Positions 54,446 through 63,858 of a stretch of 64,000 nucleotides of DNA are shown in pieces; within the stretch, counting starts at the first letter, position 1; the number at the start of each line of letters is the position of its first letter. Position numbers and translations under genes: made by a program. The notes beneath the pieces are model-generated. The model did no database searches, had not been told where the DNA came from, and saw only the letters and a program-made list of their open reading frames with translations. The DNA comes from Methylotuvimicrobium buryatense 5G (lineage in GTDB: Bacteria > Pseudomonadota > Gammaproteobacteria > Methylococcales > Methylomonadaceae): assembly GCF_000341735.1 (NCBI RefSeq), contig NZ_KB455575.1, positions 2,107,285 through 2,171,284 on the forward strand, in the 5' to 3' direction.

Positions 54446-55233
54446 TACTTACGCTTTTGCTGATTGACTTGCCGATAAATTTCATTGAGCCTGGGCGTCT
54501 CCAATCCGGCTCCCCCGGCATACTGCAGAGCGCGCTCCAAGCGAAATCGAGCGCTACGGCCGAGGCAATTTCTGTCGGGACAATCCTCGATGCCTTCGAT
54601 CATGCCGGCAATCAGCTTTTCTGCAGACAACGCTCGACCGCTCAGCCATTCCAGAATAGCGACTGCTTCCAGAGCAACTTCCCGGACGAGTTCGCGATGC
54701 CACATCCACAAATCTCCGACCGTACCGCCGCACGACAAACCGCAGATATTGACGGTCATGATATAAAGCGATTTACGCAGAAGTTGATATAACAATTGAT
54801 CTTCATCTTTCAGCAAGCGCGTGGGAATATCGATTGCTTCCAATGCCTGCATCAAGACATCGGCACGAGGGCCATACACCGGCGTATAGAGAATATTGGT
54901 CAACGCCATCCCCGGTTTCTTTTCAAACCAGACTACCGCAACGGTCGGATTATCGATGCCGTGCCGTTGCCAATGACGAGGCAACAATTCGTTTTGCACG
55001 AATCCGACTCTATCTCGCCAGGACTCGGGAAGATCCTTCAATATCCCGTCCAGCTCGCTTTCTTGCACCGTAATCAAAACGAGGCACGGTGTCGGTATAT
55101 GATCAGCCGCGTCAGAGATTGCCGTTTGCCGGGTAATCGGATAAACCGGATGTCCGCAGCGTAAAAAACCGCGAGCGAATTCGCCGCCTAACTCTCCGAT
55201 ACCGATTAATACAATAGGTGCTTTCATAGTCAT
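54445..55233 (-). CDS. NAD(P)-binding dehydrogenase-like protein inside the Wadjet operon
   Basis: A protein of about 262 residues with an N-terminal Rossmann motif (VLIGIGELGGEFARG, GxGxxG) and a helical C-terminal domain, overall like ketopantoate reductase or related 2-hydroxyacid enzymes. The substrate-site residues are not clear to me, so catalysis is not certain. It lies 63 bp after jetC and its stop overlaps the jetD start, so it is built into the operon. I know of no such gene in the described jetABCD set. It could be an accessory subunit or a passenger. The start is uncertain: ATG at 55233 or 55227, or a TTG at 55269. Confidence 0.7.
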   Translation of the reverse strand: MTMKAPIVLIGIGELGGEFARGFLRCGHPVYPITRQTAISDAADHIPTPCLVLITVQESELDGILKDLPESWRDRVGFVQNELLPRHWQRHGIDNPTVAVVWFEKKPGMALTNILYTPVYGPRADVLMQALEAIDIPTRLLKDEDQLLYQLLRKSLYIMTVNICGLSCGGTVGDLWMWHRELVREVALEAVAILEWLSGRALSAEKLIAGMIEGIEDCPDRNCLGRSARFRLERALQYAGGAGLETPRLNEIYRQVNQQKRK

Positions 55234-55296
55234 AACGAAATTGCCGGACAAATGGGCGATGTTAAACAATCAGCCTTAGCAACTCAATCATCTCGC

Positions 55297-58200
55297 CTAT
55301 GCTTCGGGTGTCAATACCACGTCGAATGCTTCGGCCTGTTGCCGCAAACGCTCGTCGATCTCTTGCCAAGTGACTTCGCACAAACTACTCTCATGCGCCG
55401 CGCCGTCGCGTTCGGCAATCAACAAAGAACGAGCCGACTCGCGCGCCAAATTTAGGTTCTTGTAAGGCGTGATCAAATTGACATGAATATGGAGTTCCTT
55501 GAAGATACGCAGCACCCGGCGGCTAACCGCTTCAGCCGTATTCGAAAAGGCTTCGTCGAGAAATACGGTGCTGTAAACCGGCCTATCGCTGCCGTCCGGC
55601 GTCAATACATAGGCCAAACTCGCCGCGACGATGGTGCCCGCGAACGATTCTTTTTCCCCGCCGGATTTCCCGCTGGACGACATCAACACATCGCGAATCT
55701 TGCCGTCTTCCGCGCCGATTTCCTCGGCATAAAACGACAACTGATGACGCGGGTCGAGCAAACGCAGACTTTCCTGCGTATTGGCCGTAGCCGGATTACT
55801 GGCCTTGTCCAGAATGGCGATGACCTGCTGCAAGCCGGCGAAACGCGCTTCGTGATCGTCGCTGGTCAATTGCTCCATGACCTTGCTCAACAGACGATTG
55901 AAATGCTGCACATGCTCGTATTGCTCGTTTTTCATGCCCAATTGCAAATAACTTCCGGCCCGGAATTCGGTCCGCTCCAGCACCCGATTGATCGTTTGGA
56001 TGCGCTCGTCGATGTCTTCCCGCTCCGATTCGATTCGTGTGCGTATCCCCGCTAGCGATTGCGTCGCGTGTCGGTTCAGCCGTTCGCGAAACTTTTCCAC
56101 GAGAGCCGGCAAGCCTTCTTGCTCCAGTTGCGCTAAATGCGCCAGATAATCCTGCAGACTCGCCAGATCCCCGCCCCAATCCGCGGCGACGATTTCCCAT
56201 TTCGCGCGAAAACCGGTCATGATGCCGACCGCCGATCGGCTGGCCCGGTCTTTGCGGGCGCGAACGACTCCGCGTTGCTGTTCCATATCGCGACGATAAC
56301 GTTCCTCGATTTTCGCGGCTTCCTCCAGTTGCGCGTCCTTGAGCACGCCTATTTTTTTCAGCAATGCCGCGCGCAAATCGTCGGCAACGCCGGTTTCGGC
56401 GAGCTTCAAGGCTTGTTGTCTGTTTTTTTCGGCGTTTTCATGGTCCTTACCGATCGCGCTCACGCGTCCGATTTGACCATCCTTTTGCTTTTGCAAATCA
56501 TGCAATGCCGTTTTCGACGCTTCCCAGCGCGCCTTCGCGGCGGCTAAGTCACCGCCGGCCCGTTCCAATTGTTCGATATCGTGTTTATGCTCCACGATGC
56601 GGTTTTGCCAATACGGCACATCGATATCGGCCCAACGAAATTGGCTTAGTTCTTCCCATTGCCGGTCGCGCCGGTCGACCGAATCCATGGCTTCGCGCGC
56701 CTTGCCGACCGCCTTACCCAACTCGATGATTGCTTGTTTCAAGCGCTCGACATCCTGACGCAACAGATCCAAGCGGCTTTTGTTGGAAAATCCCAATTGC
56801 CAGGCGCGGCGGTCGTCGATGCGCTGCTGATCTTTTTTCTCGAAGCGGCCGCGATCCATATGCATCAAACCCTGCCGCGTCATTGAAAAAGGCGTCCGGT
56901 CGAGCCGTTCGGTACTTTCGACGCAGTGCAGATCGAAACGCGCCAGGTGCCGTTTCAACCAGTCTCGGTACGGATGATCGCGCCAGACCAGTTTGCGCAA
57001 ATAACCGTCGGCTTTGAATTCCGGCGCCTGGTCGAGCTCTCGAACGACTTGCACGCGCACATGCAAGCCGGTGTGACGTTGATTCAACCAGCGCGTGACC
57101 AATGAAAAATCGCTTTCCGGCACCGCCAGCGTCGTACGCAGCCCGCCCAACGCGCGTTCTATCGCACCCTGCCAAGCGCGCTCGTCTTCGCGCACGTCCA
57201 GCAATTCGCCGATGAACATCAGCTTGCCGCGATCCAAGCCGAGTGCTTCGGCCATTTCATCGCGCAGGATTTGAAACTTGGCGTCGATATTGGAATCGGG
57301 GCGTGCCTCGATTTCGCCGATTTCGTCCTGCAAGTGCCGTTGTTGTTCCTGAGCATTACTCAGTTTGGCGGCCTCCGCGGCGAAATCATTCTGGACTTGC
57401 GTTTTTTCGTTGGCGATGGATTCTCGGGCCTGTTGCGCCTGACGCTGGTTGCCTTGAAAAACCGTTTCTTCGAGACTGCCCTCCAATTGCAAAGTACCGG
57501 CGACTTGCTGATAGCGCGAGGCCTTGAGATTGACCTCGGCCAGTTTAGCTTCCGCGGCCTGTAAGTCTTTCTTGATGAATTCGATACGCTCGCCGCCGGC
57601 TTGCAGATAATCGGCATGGCATTGCTCGGAGCGCTCCGCGGCTTCGTTCACTTGAATTTCCAGCCGTTCGAGATGATCCTTGGCCTGCTGCAGCGCCGAA
57701 GCGATGGTCTCGATACGCAACCGCCATAGCCCGGCGCATTGTTCGCCGAACCAAGCCGACAGGCCGTCCAATTCGGCATCCAGCTTTTGCAAATCCTGTT
57801 CGGCGCGCTGCAAGTCTTCGGTCACGCCGGGCAAATCCGCCAAGGCATCGCGCTGCTGACGGGCGTCGAGCAACTGCTTGTGAATGCCGACCAGATCGGC
57901 GAATTCGTCGACCGCTTTACGCGCATCGTCGCGCACATTGCTGGGTTCGAGCACCAGATCGCGGATCAATGAAGTCAGATCGTCGATTTTCTTCAGGCCC
58001 AAAGCCCTCGCCAATAACGCCGGCGCATTCGGGTTATCCATGTGCAACAAGCGCCGGTAGCGTTCCTGATATTCGGAAAAACGGTCGTCGCAAGCGGTAA
58101 TCATAGGATCTTGGCGTAAGAACTGTTTCAACGCGCGCGGATCGCCGTCACCGAAGGCGTCGAGCAATTCTTTCAGGGTCACATTACGGCGTGCGACTAG

Positions 58201-58656
58201 ATAAACCCGCTTTAGATCGCCTAGGGCATTACCGGCATGCGACATCCAAAACAAGGCCGCGAGCGTTATTTGCGAACCGTCGTCGGCCTGATAAAAGGCG
58301 CGAAGTCCGGTGACGACCGCACCTTCGCGCTTGCTCAATATCCGAGTTCGGCCGCCGTCGTGAGCGCTGCCGAAACTGCCGCGAATATAGCTCATCAAAC
58401 TTCGGTCGCTCCGGTCGCCCTGAGCCGCCGCGACATTAAACGTCGCCTTACCGGCCGGCAGCAACAAGGCCATCAAACCGTCCACCAGAGTCGATTTTCC
58501 GGCGCCGTTGTCGCCGGTGATCAAGGTACCACCGGGATCGATACGGGCCGTATGCAAACCGTGAAACGAGCCCCAGTTATAGACCGACAATTCTCGCAGC
58601 CGGATCGCACCGCAAGCGAACAAATCGCGAACTTGCGCGCTAGGCACATCAGCCAT
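55297..58656 (-). CDS. jetC: Wadjet SMC-like ATPase JetC
   Basis: The MukB/SbcC-like motor of Wadjet, 1119 residues. The Walker A motif GDNGAGKST is at about 48-56. Two long coiled-coil arms surround a hinge region (about 450-620). The ABC signature KSGGEKE is near 993 and Walker B is STVFLDEAF near 1030, followed by the MukB-like ITPYKNLN. With JetA and JetB it extrudes DNA loops and senses small circular DNA. It overlaps jetB by 8 bp. Confidence 0.95.
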   Translation of the reverse strand: MADVPSAQVRDLFACGAIRLRELSVYNWGSFHGLHTARIDPGGTLITGDNGAGKSTLVDGLMALLLPAGKATFNVAAAQGDRSDRSLMSYIRGSFGSAHDGGRTRILSKREGAVVTGLRAFYQADDGSQITLAALFWMSHAGNALGDLKRVYLVARRNVTLKELLDAFGDGDPRALKQFLRQDPMITACDDRFSEYQERYRRLLHMDNPNAPALLARALGLKKIDDLTSLIRDLVLEPSNVRDDARKAVDEFADLVGIHKQLLDARQQRDALADLPGVTEDLQRAEQDLQKLDAELDGLSAWFGEQCAGLWRLRIETIASALQQAKDHLERLEIQVNEAAERSEQCHADYLQAGGERIEFIKKDLQAAEAKLAEVNLKASRYQQVAGTLQLEGSLEETVFQGNQRQAQQARESIANEKTQVQNDFAAEAAKLSNAQEQQRHLQDEIGEIEARPDSNIDAKFQILRDEMAEALGLDRGKLMFIGELLDVREDERAWQGAIERALGGLRTTLAVPESDFSLVTRWLNQRHTGLHVRVQVVRELDQAPEFKADGYLRKLVWRDHPYRDWLKRHLARFDLHCVESTERLDRTPFSMTRQGLMHMDRGRFEKKDQQRIDDRRAWQLGFSNKSRLDLLRQDVERLKQAIIELGKAVGKAREAMDSVDRRDRQWEELSQFRWADIDVPYWQNRIVEHKHDIEQLERAGGDLAAAKARWEASKTALHDLQKQKDGQIGRVSAIGKDHENAEKNRQQALKLAETGVADDLRAALLKKIGVLKDAQLEEAAKIEERYRRDMEQQRGVVRARKDRASRSAVGIMTGFRAKWEIVAADWGGDLASLQDYLAHLAQLEQEGLPALVEKFRERLNRHATQSLAGIRTRIESEREDIDERIQTINRVLERTEFRAGSYLQLGMKNEQYEHVQHFNRLLSKVMEQLTSDDHEARFAGLQQVIAILDKASNPATANTQESLRLLDPRHQLSFYAEEIGAEDGKIRDVLMSSSGKSGGEKESFAGTIVAASLAYVLTPDGSDRPVYSTVFLDEAFSNTAEAVSRRVLRIFKELHIHVNLITPYKNLNLARESARSLLIAERDGAAHESSLCEVTWQEIDERLRQQAEAFDVVLTPEA

Positions 58657-59425
58657 CGGAAGCCTCCTGTTCTTCGCTCAGGCTGGCGCCGGTCGCCAGC
58701 TTCAGATATTCTTCGAGCATTTGCTCGAGAAAGGCAGCATTGACGACATAACGAATCACCGGCGTGATTTCAAAACGCTCTTCATCGCCGCGCACCGCCG
58801 CCAAAATTTTCCGGTCTTTCATGATTTTCAACGCCCCGCTCAACTGCCGCCGGTCGCTGCGACTGCTGTTAGTCAACGGCAGAAACGGCCGCAACGCGAC
58901 ATCGACGCGGTCGATATCGATAATGACGCGCTGCTCGCCGGCGTTTTGCCGTTCTTGATAATGCTTGCGCAACACCAGTAGCAATAAGGTATCGTACAGA
59001 GTTAAGGTTCGCCTGACGATCAGACTACTGATTTCATCGTCCTCGTCGAGTTCTTCCACTTCTTGTTGAAGTAAAATAGCCAGTCCCGCTTGCTCATCCA
59101 GCAACAGGCGCAGATACATATCGGCCAGATGGGCTTCGATTGGCGCGCGGTAGCGGCACAAGGCCTCGAATTGCAGGCGTTTATTGTCGGCCATGATCAC
59201 GCCGTGGCGCAGCAACCCGACTAAAGCACGGCGCGCTTCGGACGGCAATCGGCCGGAATCGGCTTCCGTCTCGCCGCCGGCTTCGGACTGCTCTTCGAGC
59301 GCGAGGGATTCATCTGTCTGCTGCGCGTTTGAAACCTCGGACGGCTCGATTCGGCCGCGAAGCAAATCGAACAGATCGGGCTGTTCGGCAGAATTTCCGG
59401 CCAGCGGTTTATCGAAAAAACTCAC
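58649..59425 (-). CDS. jetB: Wadjet KITE subunit JetB (DUF4194)
   Basis: A MukE-like winged-helix protein of 258 residues that bridges the kleisin and SMC. The acidic N-terminal 60 residues are probably disordered. The core contains ALVGLLRHGVIMADNKR, LADMYLRLLLDEQAG and the RTLTLYDTLLLLVLRKHYQ helix typical of DUF4194 (in part: LTLYDTLLLLVLRKHYQ). Overlaps with both neighbours fix it in the jet operon. Confidence 0.94.
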   Translation of the reverse strand: MSFFDKPLAGNSAEQPDLFDLLRGRIEPSEVSNAQQTDESLALEEQSEAGGETEADSGRLPSEARRALVGLLRHGVIMADNKRLQFEALCRYRAPIEAHLADMYLRLLLDEQAGLAILLQQEVEELDEDDEISSLIVRRTLTLYDTLLLLVLRKHYQERQNAGEQRVIIDIDRVDVALRPFLPLTNSSRSDRRQLSGALKIMKDRKILAAVRGDEERFEITPVIRYVVNAAFLEQMLEEYLKLATGASLSEEQEASDG

Positions 59426-60885
59426 AAAATCAACTCCTCAAGTTGTTCGGGAAATTGCTCGGCACTGAGCAAATAATGCGGAATTTCCGCTTTGAGACGC
59501 TGCCCGTTTCTATCTTTGATTTCCACTGTCTCCCTGCCCTGCAATTCGGTCGCGCCGACAGCGCGCGCAACCCTGAGAAATGCGATCAATTCTTCCAGGC
59601 CGGCCTGAATCGGCTGACGCGCAACCAGGCCCGCGATACTGAGCGGAATTCGGCTGGCCCGTAATGTTTTGCGCAATTTTTCCGCGACAGCCAGCACCTG
59701 CACCGCATGCAATTGACGCAACATCGTCTCGCTGGGCGTGGCGTTATTGATGTGTTCTTGGACATCGCGCGTGTCGAGCTGTTCCTCGGGCATTTTCAGA
59801 CACCAAGCGTCCGGCGATTGTATTTTGACATGGCCGCTGTCGAGTCTCAGACTCGTTTCGTGACGCATCGAAATATCGGCTTCCTTGAAACCGACCGCCA
59901 AGCGCTCCAACTTGCCGAGCAATCGGTCCACGGCGCGCATTTCACCGGCCGCTCCGCTTTCGACGAACTGCCGCAGATTTTCCTCGGTACGGCGCCGCAC
60001 TTGGAATACCCGTCCGCTTTCGCGGCTCAATTCGCGCATCAGTTTGCCGAGAAAACGGGCCTGTTGCTCGCTGAGATTGTTCGCGGCCGGACGGCTTAAA
60101 ATCGCTTTCAATTGTTCGCGCAATTCGGTACTGCGATTTTGATCGCACAATAATTGAAAGAAACCGTCGAAAGCCCGGCCTGCATCGCTTGCAGCCAGCA
60201 GTTGCTCCTGTTCTAACAGATTCAGAATCACGTCGCCTCGGCTGCCGCCGGATTCGATCATTTGCACGCGCAGGGTCTGGTCGATTTGCCGTATTTCGTC
60301 TTCGACACGGCGAAAATCGCCGGTCAACACCGCCGCCAATTGATAAATTTCGATAATCCGCTCGCGCTGTTCGGTATCCGATAATTCATGAACGATACCG
60401 GCCTCCAATTCGTCGAGTTCCCGCTGAATTTCGGCCTTGCGCGATTCCAGCAATTGAATGCGTTCGGCCGGGTCGGGACTGATCGCGACCGATAGATCCC
60501 GTACCGCATCTTGCACGATACGCAAATGCGACGCGGTGGCGTTGGTCTCACGCTGATCCAATTGCCGGCAGAAACGCAACGCCACCTCGCAAGCGTCGGT
60601 TTTGCTCAATTGATCGTCCAACTCGCGCAGCCAACCGGCTTGAATCCATTGCCGCAAATAGGTTGCGGCATTGACCTCGACTTCAATAATACCCTGTTCG
60701 CGCCAATGCTCCAGTTCGGTATCGAGCGCCATCTTGGCGCGGCCGAATGCGATTTCGTCGGCTTCTTCGAACAAATCGGCGACGAAGGCGAGTATCAACG
60801 GCGCATTGTCCGAACGCAACAAACGCCAAGCGGCATGCTCTTTGTGCAATCGGCGAAATCGGGCGTTTAGTTCGTGGAAACTCAT
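59422..60885 (-). CDS. jetA: Wadjet kleisin-like subunit JetA (DUF3375)
   Basis: The MukF-like subunit, 487 residues, first gene of the Wadjet operon. The N-terminal winged helix has LNARFRRLHKEHAAWRLLRSDN (in part: FRRLHKEHAAWRLLRSDN). A long helical middle (about 120-330) and a C-terminal winged helix follow, as expected of DUF3375. It overlaps jetB by ATGA. Its start lies 198 bp from the divergent ferritin-like gene. Confidence 0.95.
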   Translation of the reverse strand: MSFHELNARFRRLHKEHAAWRLLRSDNAPLILAFVADLFEEADEIAFGRAKMALDTELEHWREQGIIEVEVNAATYLRQWIQAGWLRELDDQLSKTDACEVALRFCRQLDQRETNATASHLRIVQDAVRDLSVAISPDPAERIQLLESRKAEIQRELDELEAGIVHELSDTEQRERIIEIYQLAAVLTGDFRRVEDEIRQIDQTLRVQMIESGGSRGDVILNLLEQEQLLAASDAGRAFDGFFQLLCDQNRSTELREQLKAILSRPAANNLSEQQARFLGKLMRELSRESGRVFQVRRRTEENLRQFVESGAAGEMRAVDRLLGKLERLAVGFKEADISMRHETSLRLDSGHVKIQSPDAWCLKMPEEQLDTRDVQEHINNATPSETMLRQLHAVQVLAVAEKLRKTLRASRIPLSIAGLVARQPIQAGLEELIAFLRVARAVGATELQGRETVEIKDRNGQRLKAEIPHYLLSAEQFPEQLEELIL

Positions 60886-61083
60886 GAATCAGTTTTAAGG
60901 CGCGGAATAAATTTTAACTGGGGATTATATCGTGTATCGACGTAATAAATCGCCTTGATAATGACAATCTATTATCCATTGCATTAAAACGGCGTTACAC
61001 TGTCAATGAGCCGAGAAGGAAGATAGTATCGTGAGATTCCCTACCTAATCGACATTCATTTATTCAGTAGACGAGGCTCCAAA

Positions 61084-61368
61084 ATGGCAAACGAAGGTTA
61101 TCACGAAGCAATAGAAGAACTCTCCGATGCAACGCGCGATATGCATCGGGCGATTACCTCTTTAATGGAGGAACTGGAAGCGGTCGATTGGTATAACCAA
61201 CGCGTCGATGTGTGCAAAGATAAAGACCTCAAAGCGATACTCGCTCATAACCGCGATGAGGAGAAGGAACACGCGGCGATGCTGTTGGAATGGATACGCC
61301 GACAAGACCCGAAATTCGACAACGAATTGCGCGATTATTTATTTACCGATAAACCGATCGCTCATTGA
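61084..61368 (+). CDS. Encapsulated-ferritin (EncFtn)-family protein
   Basis: A 94-residue two-helix ferritin-like protein. It matches the EncFtn family at the ferroxidase segments MEELEAVDWY (with Glu) and AHNRDEEKEHAAMLLEW (Glu and His ligands). Members form annular decamers that oxidise Fe(II) and usually work inside an encapsulin shell, which stores the iron. Here the protein stops at DYLFTDKPIAH with no encapsulin-targeting tail, and no encapsulin gene is in the window. A GAGG site precedes the ATG. It leads a peroxiredoxin-glutathione reductase cluster, pointing to iron/oxidative stress. Confidence 0.9.
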   Translation: MANEGYHEAIEELSDATRDMHRAITSLMEELEAVDWYNQRVDVCKDKDLKAILAHNRDEEKEHAAMLLEWIRRQDPKFDNELRDYLFTDKPIAH

Positions 61369-61389
61369 TCAACCCAGCGGAGAATCAAA

Positions 61390-61911
61390 ATGACTTCAAA
61401 CGTTCCCAATGTAGTTTTCAAAACCCGCGTACGAGACGAAAGCATCGGCGGCGATAATCCTTTCCGATGGCAAGATGTGAGTAGCGACGACATTTTCAAA
61501 GGCAAAAAAATCGTGCTGTTCTCCCTACCGGGCTCATTTACGCCGACATGTTCGAGCACACACTTACCCGGTTACGAAGCAAAATACCAAGACATCATCG
61601 ATCAAGGCGTCGATGATGTCTATTGCTTAAGTGTCAACGATGCCTTTACGATGTTTCAGTGGGGCAAGCATCTGGGCATCGAGCATGTCAAAATGCTGCC
61701 CGACGGCAATGGCGACTTTACCCGTCTGATGGGGATGTTGGTCAAAAAGGAAAATCTCGGCTTCGGCTATCGCTCTTGGCGTTATTCGATGCTGGTCGAG
61801 GACGGTAAGATCGTCAAACTGTTCAGCGAACCCGGCTTTTCCGACAATTGCCCGGACGACCCGTTCACGGTTAGCGACGCGGACACGATGCTCGATTACT
61901 TAAAATCATAA
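61390..61911 (+). CDS. Peroxiredoxin (Prx5 type)
   Basis: A thiol peroxidase of 173 residues reducing H2O2 and organic peroxides. Peroxidatic Cys54 lies in SFTPTCSSTHLPGY, the Prx5 signature. A second Cys in DNCPDD near the C-terminus may resolve it. In related bacteria this type takes electrons from glutathione, by way of a fused or separate glutaredoxin, and the next gene is glutathione reductase. It starts 21 bp after the ferritin-like gene, with a GGAG site. Confidence 0.94.
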   Translation: MTSNVPNVVFKTRVRDESIGGDNPFRWQDVSSDDIFKGKKIVLFSLPGSFTPTCSSTHLPGYEAKYQDIIDQGVDDVYCLSVNDAFTMFQWGKHLGIEHVKMLPDGNGDFTRLMGMLVKKENLGFGYRSWRYSMLVEDGKIVKLFSEPGFSDNCPDDPFTVSDADTMLDYLKS

Positions 61912-61948
61912 TTTAACTATTCGCTCCCTTATCCATCTATCCAAGAAA

Positions 61949-63307
61949 ATGCAAATGACTGATTACGATTTCGAGCTTTTTGTCATCGGCGCGGGTTCGG
62001 GAGGCGTTCGAGCTGCACGAACGGCCGCCAACCTCGGCATTCGCGTCGCCATCGCCGAAGACCGCCATCTGGGCGGTACCTGCGTCAATGTCGGTTGCGT
62101 GCCTAAGAAATTGTTCGTCTATGCCTCGCATTTTCGCGAGGATTTTGAAGCGGCTAAAGGTTTCGGTTGGTCGATGACAAAACCGGACTTCGATTGGCAA
62201 CGCTTGTTGTCGCAAAAAGATCGCGAATTGGAACGGCTGCAAGGCATATACGGCAGTTTGCTCGACAAGTCAGGCGTAACGCTGATCGAAGGCCGAGCGA
62301 CATTGCTTGACGCTCATACCGCACAAGTCGGCGAAACTCGATACCGCAGCGAACGCATTCTAATCGCGACCGGCGGCAAGCCATTTATTCCCGATTTTCC
62401 GGGCAACGAACATGTCGTCAATTCCGATGACATGTTTGCCTTGGATAATCTCCCGAAACGGCTATTAATCGTCGGCGGCGGCTATATTGCCGTCGAATTC
62501 GCCGGCATCATGCACGGCTTGGGCGTTAACACGACATTATGTTATCGAGGAGAGCAAATTCTGCGGGGATTCGATCACGATATTAGAGCATTCGCCGATC
62601 AGGAAATGCGAAAAAAAGGCATCGACATTTTGCTCAACACCAACATTAAATCGGTCACCCGGACCGAAAACGGCTGTGAAGCCCATACCGACCGGAACCA
62701 AATCATTGAAGCCGATCTGATTTTATATGCGACCGGGCGAAAACCGAATACTGCGGGATTAGGACTGTCCGAACTCGGCGTTGCGCTGACAGAGAACGGG
62801 GAAATCGTCGTCGACGACCGATATCAAAGCAATATTCCGTCGATATACGCGCTGGGCGATGTCACCGGCGGACTTAACCTGACACCGGTCGCAACCGCCG
62901 AAGCAATGGCTCTGGTCAACACTCTCTATACCGATAAACCCACTTCGGTCGATTACGACTATATCCCAACGGCGGTATTCAGCCAGCCGAATATCGGCAC
63001 TGTGGGGTTGACCGAATCCGAAGCCAAGGAGCGATATTCCGATATCGAGATCTATAAATCGGTTTTTACGCCGATGAAACACACGCTGTCCGGTTTCGAT
63101 GAAAAAACGATGATGAAAATGATCGTCAGAAAAAGCACCGATCGGGTCCTAGGCATCCACATGGTCGGGCCGGAAGCCGGAGAAATCATACAAGGCATGG
63201 CAGTCGCAATTCGGGCCGGCGCGACCAAGGCCGTCTTCGACTCGACGATCGGTATTCATCCGACTGCAGCCGAAGAACTTGTCACGATGCGCAAATCTGT
63301 AGGCTGA
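61949..63307 (+). CDS. gor: Glutathione reductase
   Basis: An NADPH-dependent flavoprotein that regenerates glutathione, 452 residues. The FAD motif GAGSGGVRAAR is at 11-21. The redox pair lies in GGTCVNVGCVPKK, and NAD(P) binding is by GGGYIAVEFA with a later CYRGEQILRGFD whose Arg residues suit NADPH. The C-terminal active-site HPTAAEE is intact. It follows the peroxiredoxin by 37 bp on the same strand, a coherent antioxidant operon. Confidence 0.95.
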   Translation: MQMTDYDFELFVIGAGSGGVRAARTAANLGIRVAIAEDRHLGGTCVNVGCVPKKLFVYASHFREDFEAAKGFGWSMTKPDFDWQRLLSQKDRELERLQGIYGSLLDKSGVTLIEGRATLLDAHTAQVGETRYRSERILIATGGKPFIPDFPGNEHVVNSDDMFALDNLPKRLLIVGGGYIAVEFAGIMHGLGVNTTLCYRGEQILRGFDHDIRAFADQEMRKKGIDILLNTNIKSVTRTENGCEAHTDRNQIIEADLILYATGRKPNTAGLGLSELGVALTENGEIVVDDRYQSNIPSIYALGDVTGGLNLTPVATAEAMALVNTLYTDKPTSVDYDYIPTAVFSQPNIGTVGLTESEAKERYSDIEIYKSVFTPMKHTLSGFDEKTMMKMIVRKSTDRVLGIHMVGPEAGEIIQGMAVAIRAGATKAVFDSTIGIHPTAAEELVTMRKSVG

Positions 63308-63519
63308 AACGTGAATTTAAGAACGGATGAATAACTTCTTTGTAAGTCTTTGGCAACAAGCGGGCCTGCAGACACTGTTGAGTCGAGCCGTTTTCAAAAA
63401 ACGTTCAGGGGACCCTAAAAGGGTTCTAAAAGGGGTCAGGTTACTTTTTGATTAATAGTAATCGCTAATTAAAGCCCCCTCCTTTTCTATGTAAGCTCTT
63501 GCTAACCGGTTTCGAGAGG

Positions 63520-63600
63520 CTAGAGCTTCTCGTTCCGCATTCCCAAGCAAAGAGCTTGGGAACGAGCGGAAATAAGGAAGTTATTTACGACCATATCCAT
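63520..63600. repeat. Palindrome and dispersed-repeat fragments downstream of gor
   Basis: CTCGTTCCGCATTCCCAAGC and GCTTGGGAACGAG form a hairpin of the REP-like type seen at 26.04 kb. It is followed by AAGTTATTTACGACCATATCC, which resembles coding sequence at 39868-39900. Nothing else in 63308-63700 supports a gene. Confidence 0.55.
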
Positions 63601-63703
63601 AGTACATCCAGCCCGATTCCGATAAGATAGCGCCCACCGAAGTCACTCGTCCCTCACCGATAGCTCTGCAACCTCCAGCAGTGCTTTGATATTTATTTTT
63701 AGC

Positions 63704-63832
63704 TATACCTTTCGTACTTCAAATTTCGGCAGGGCAGTGCCTGAGGAGGCGTGCGGCAAAGGCTTTGCCAGCATGGAACTGGCATAGAGCCTACAGGGGT
63801 GTATTCACGGCGTCCTTTGACGCCCCATAAGC
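63704..63832. repeat. MITE family A, right end lost
   Basis: Begins TATACCTTTCGTACTTCAAA and keeps CCAGCATGGAACTGGCATAG and the GGCGTCCTTTGACG segment, but then runs into CATAAGCGCCAACTTAAG, a sequence also found beside family C at 35.46 kb. Confidence 0.7.
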
Positions 63833-63858
63833 GCCAACTTAAGAATCTAAGTATTTGA

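Noticed and set aside
63400..63460. GGGGTCAGGTTACTTTTTGA motif, common in REP-like or transposon remnants
   Set aside because: Only a short fragment is present, without partner ends or a transposase.
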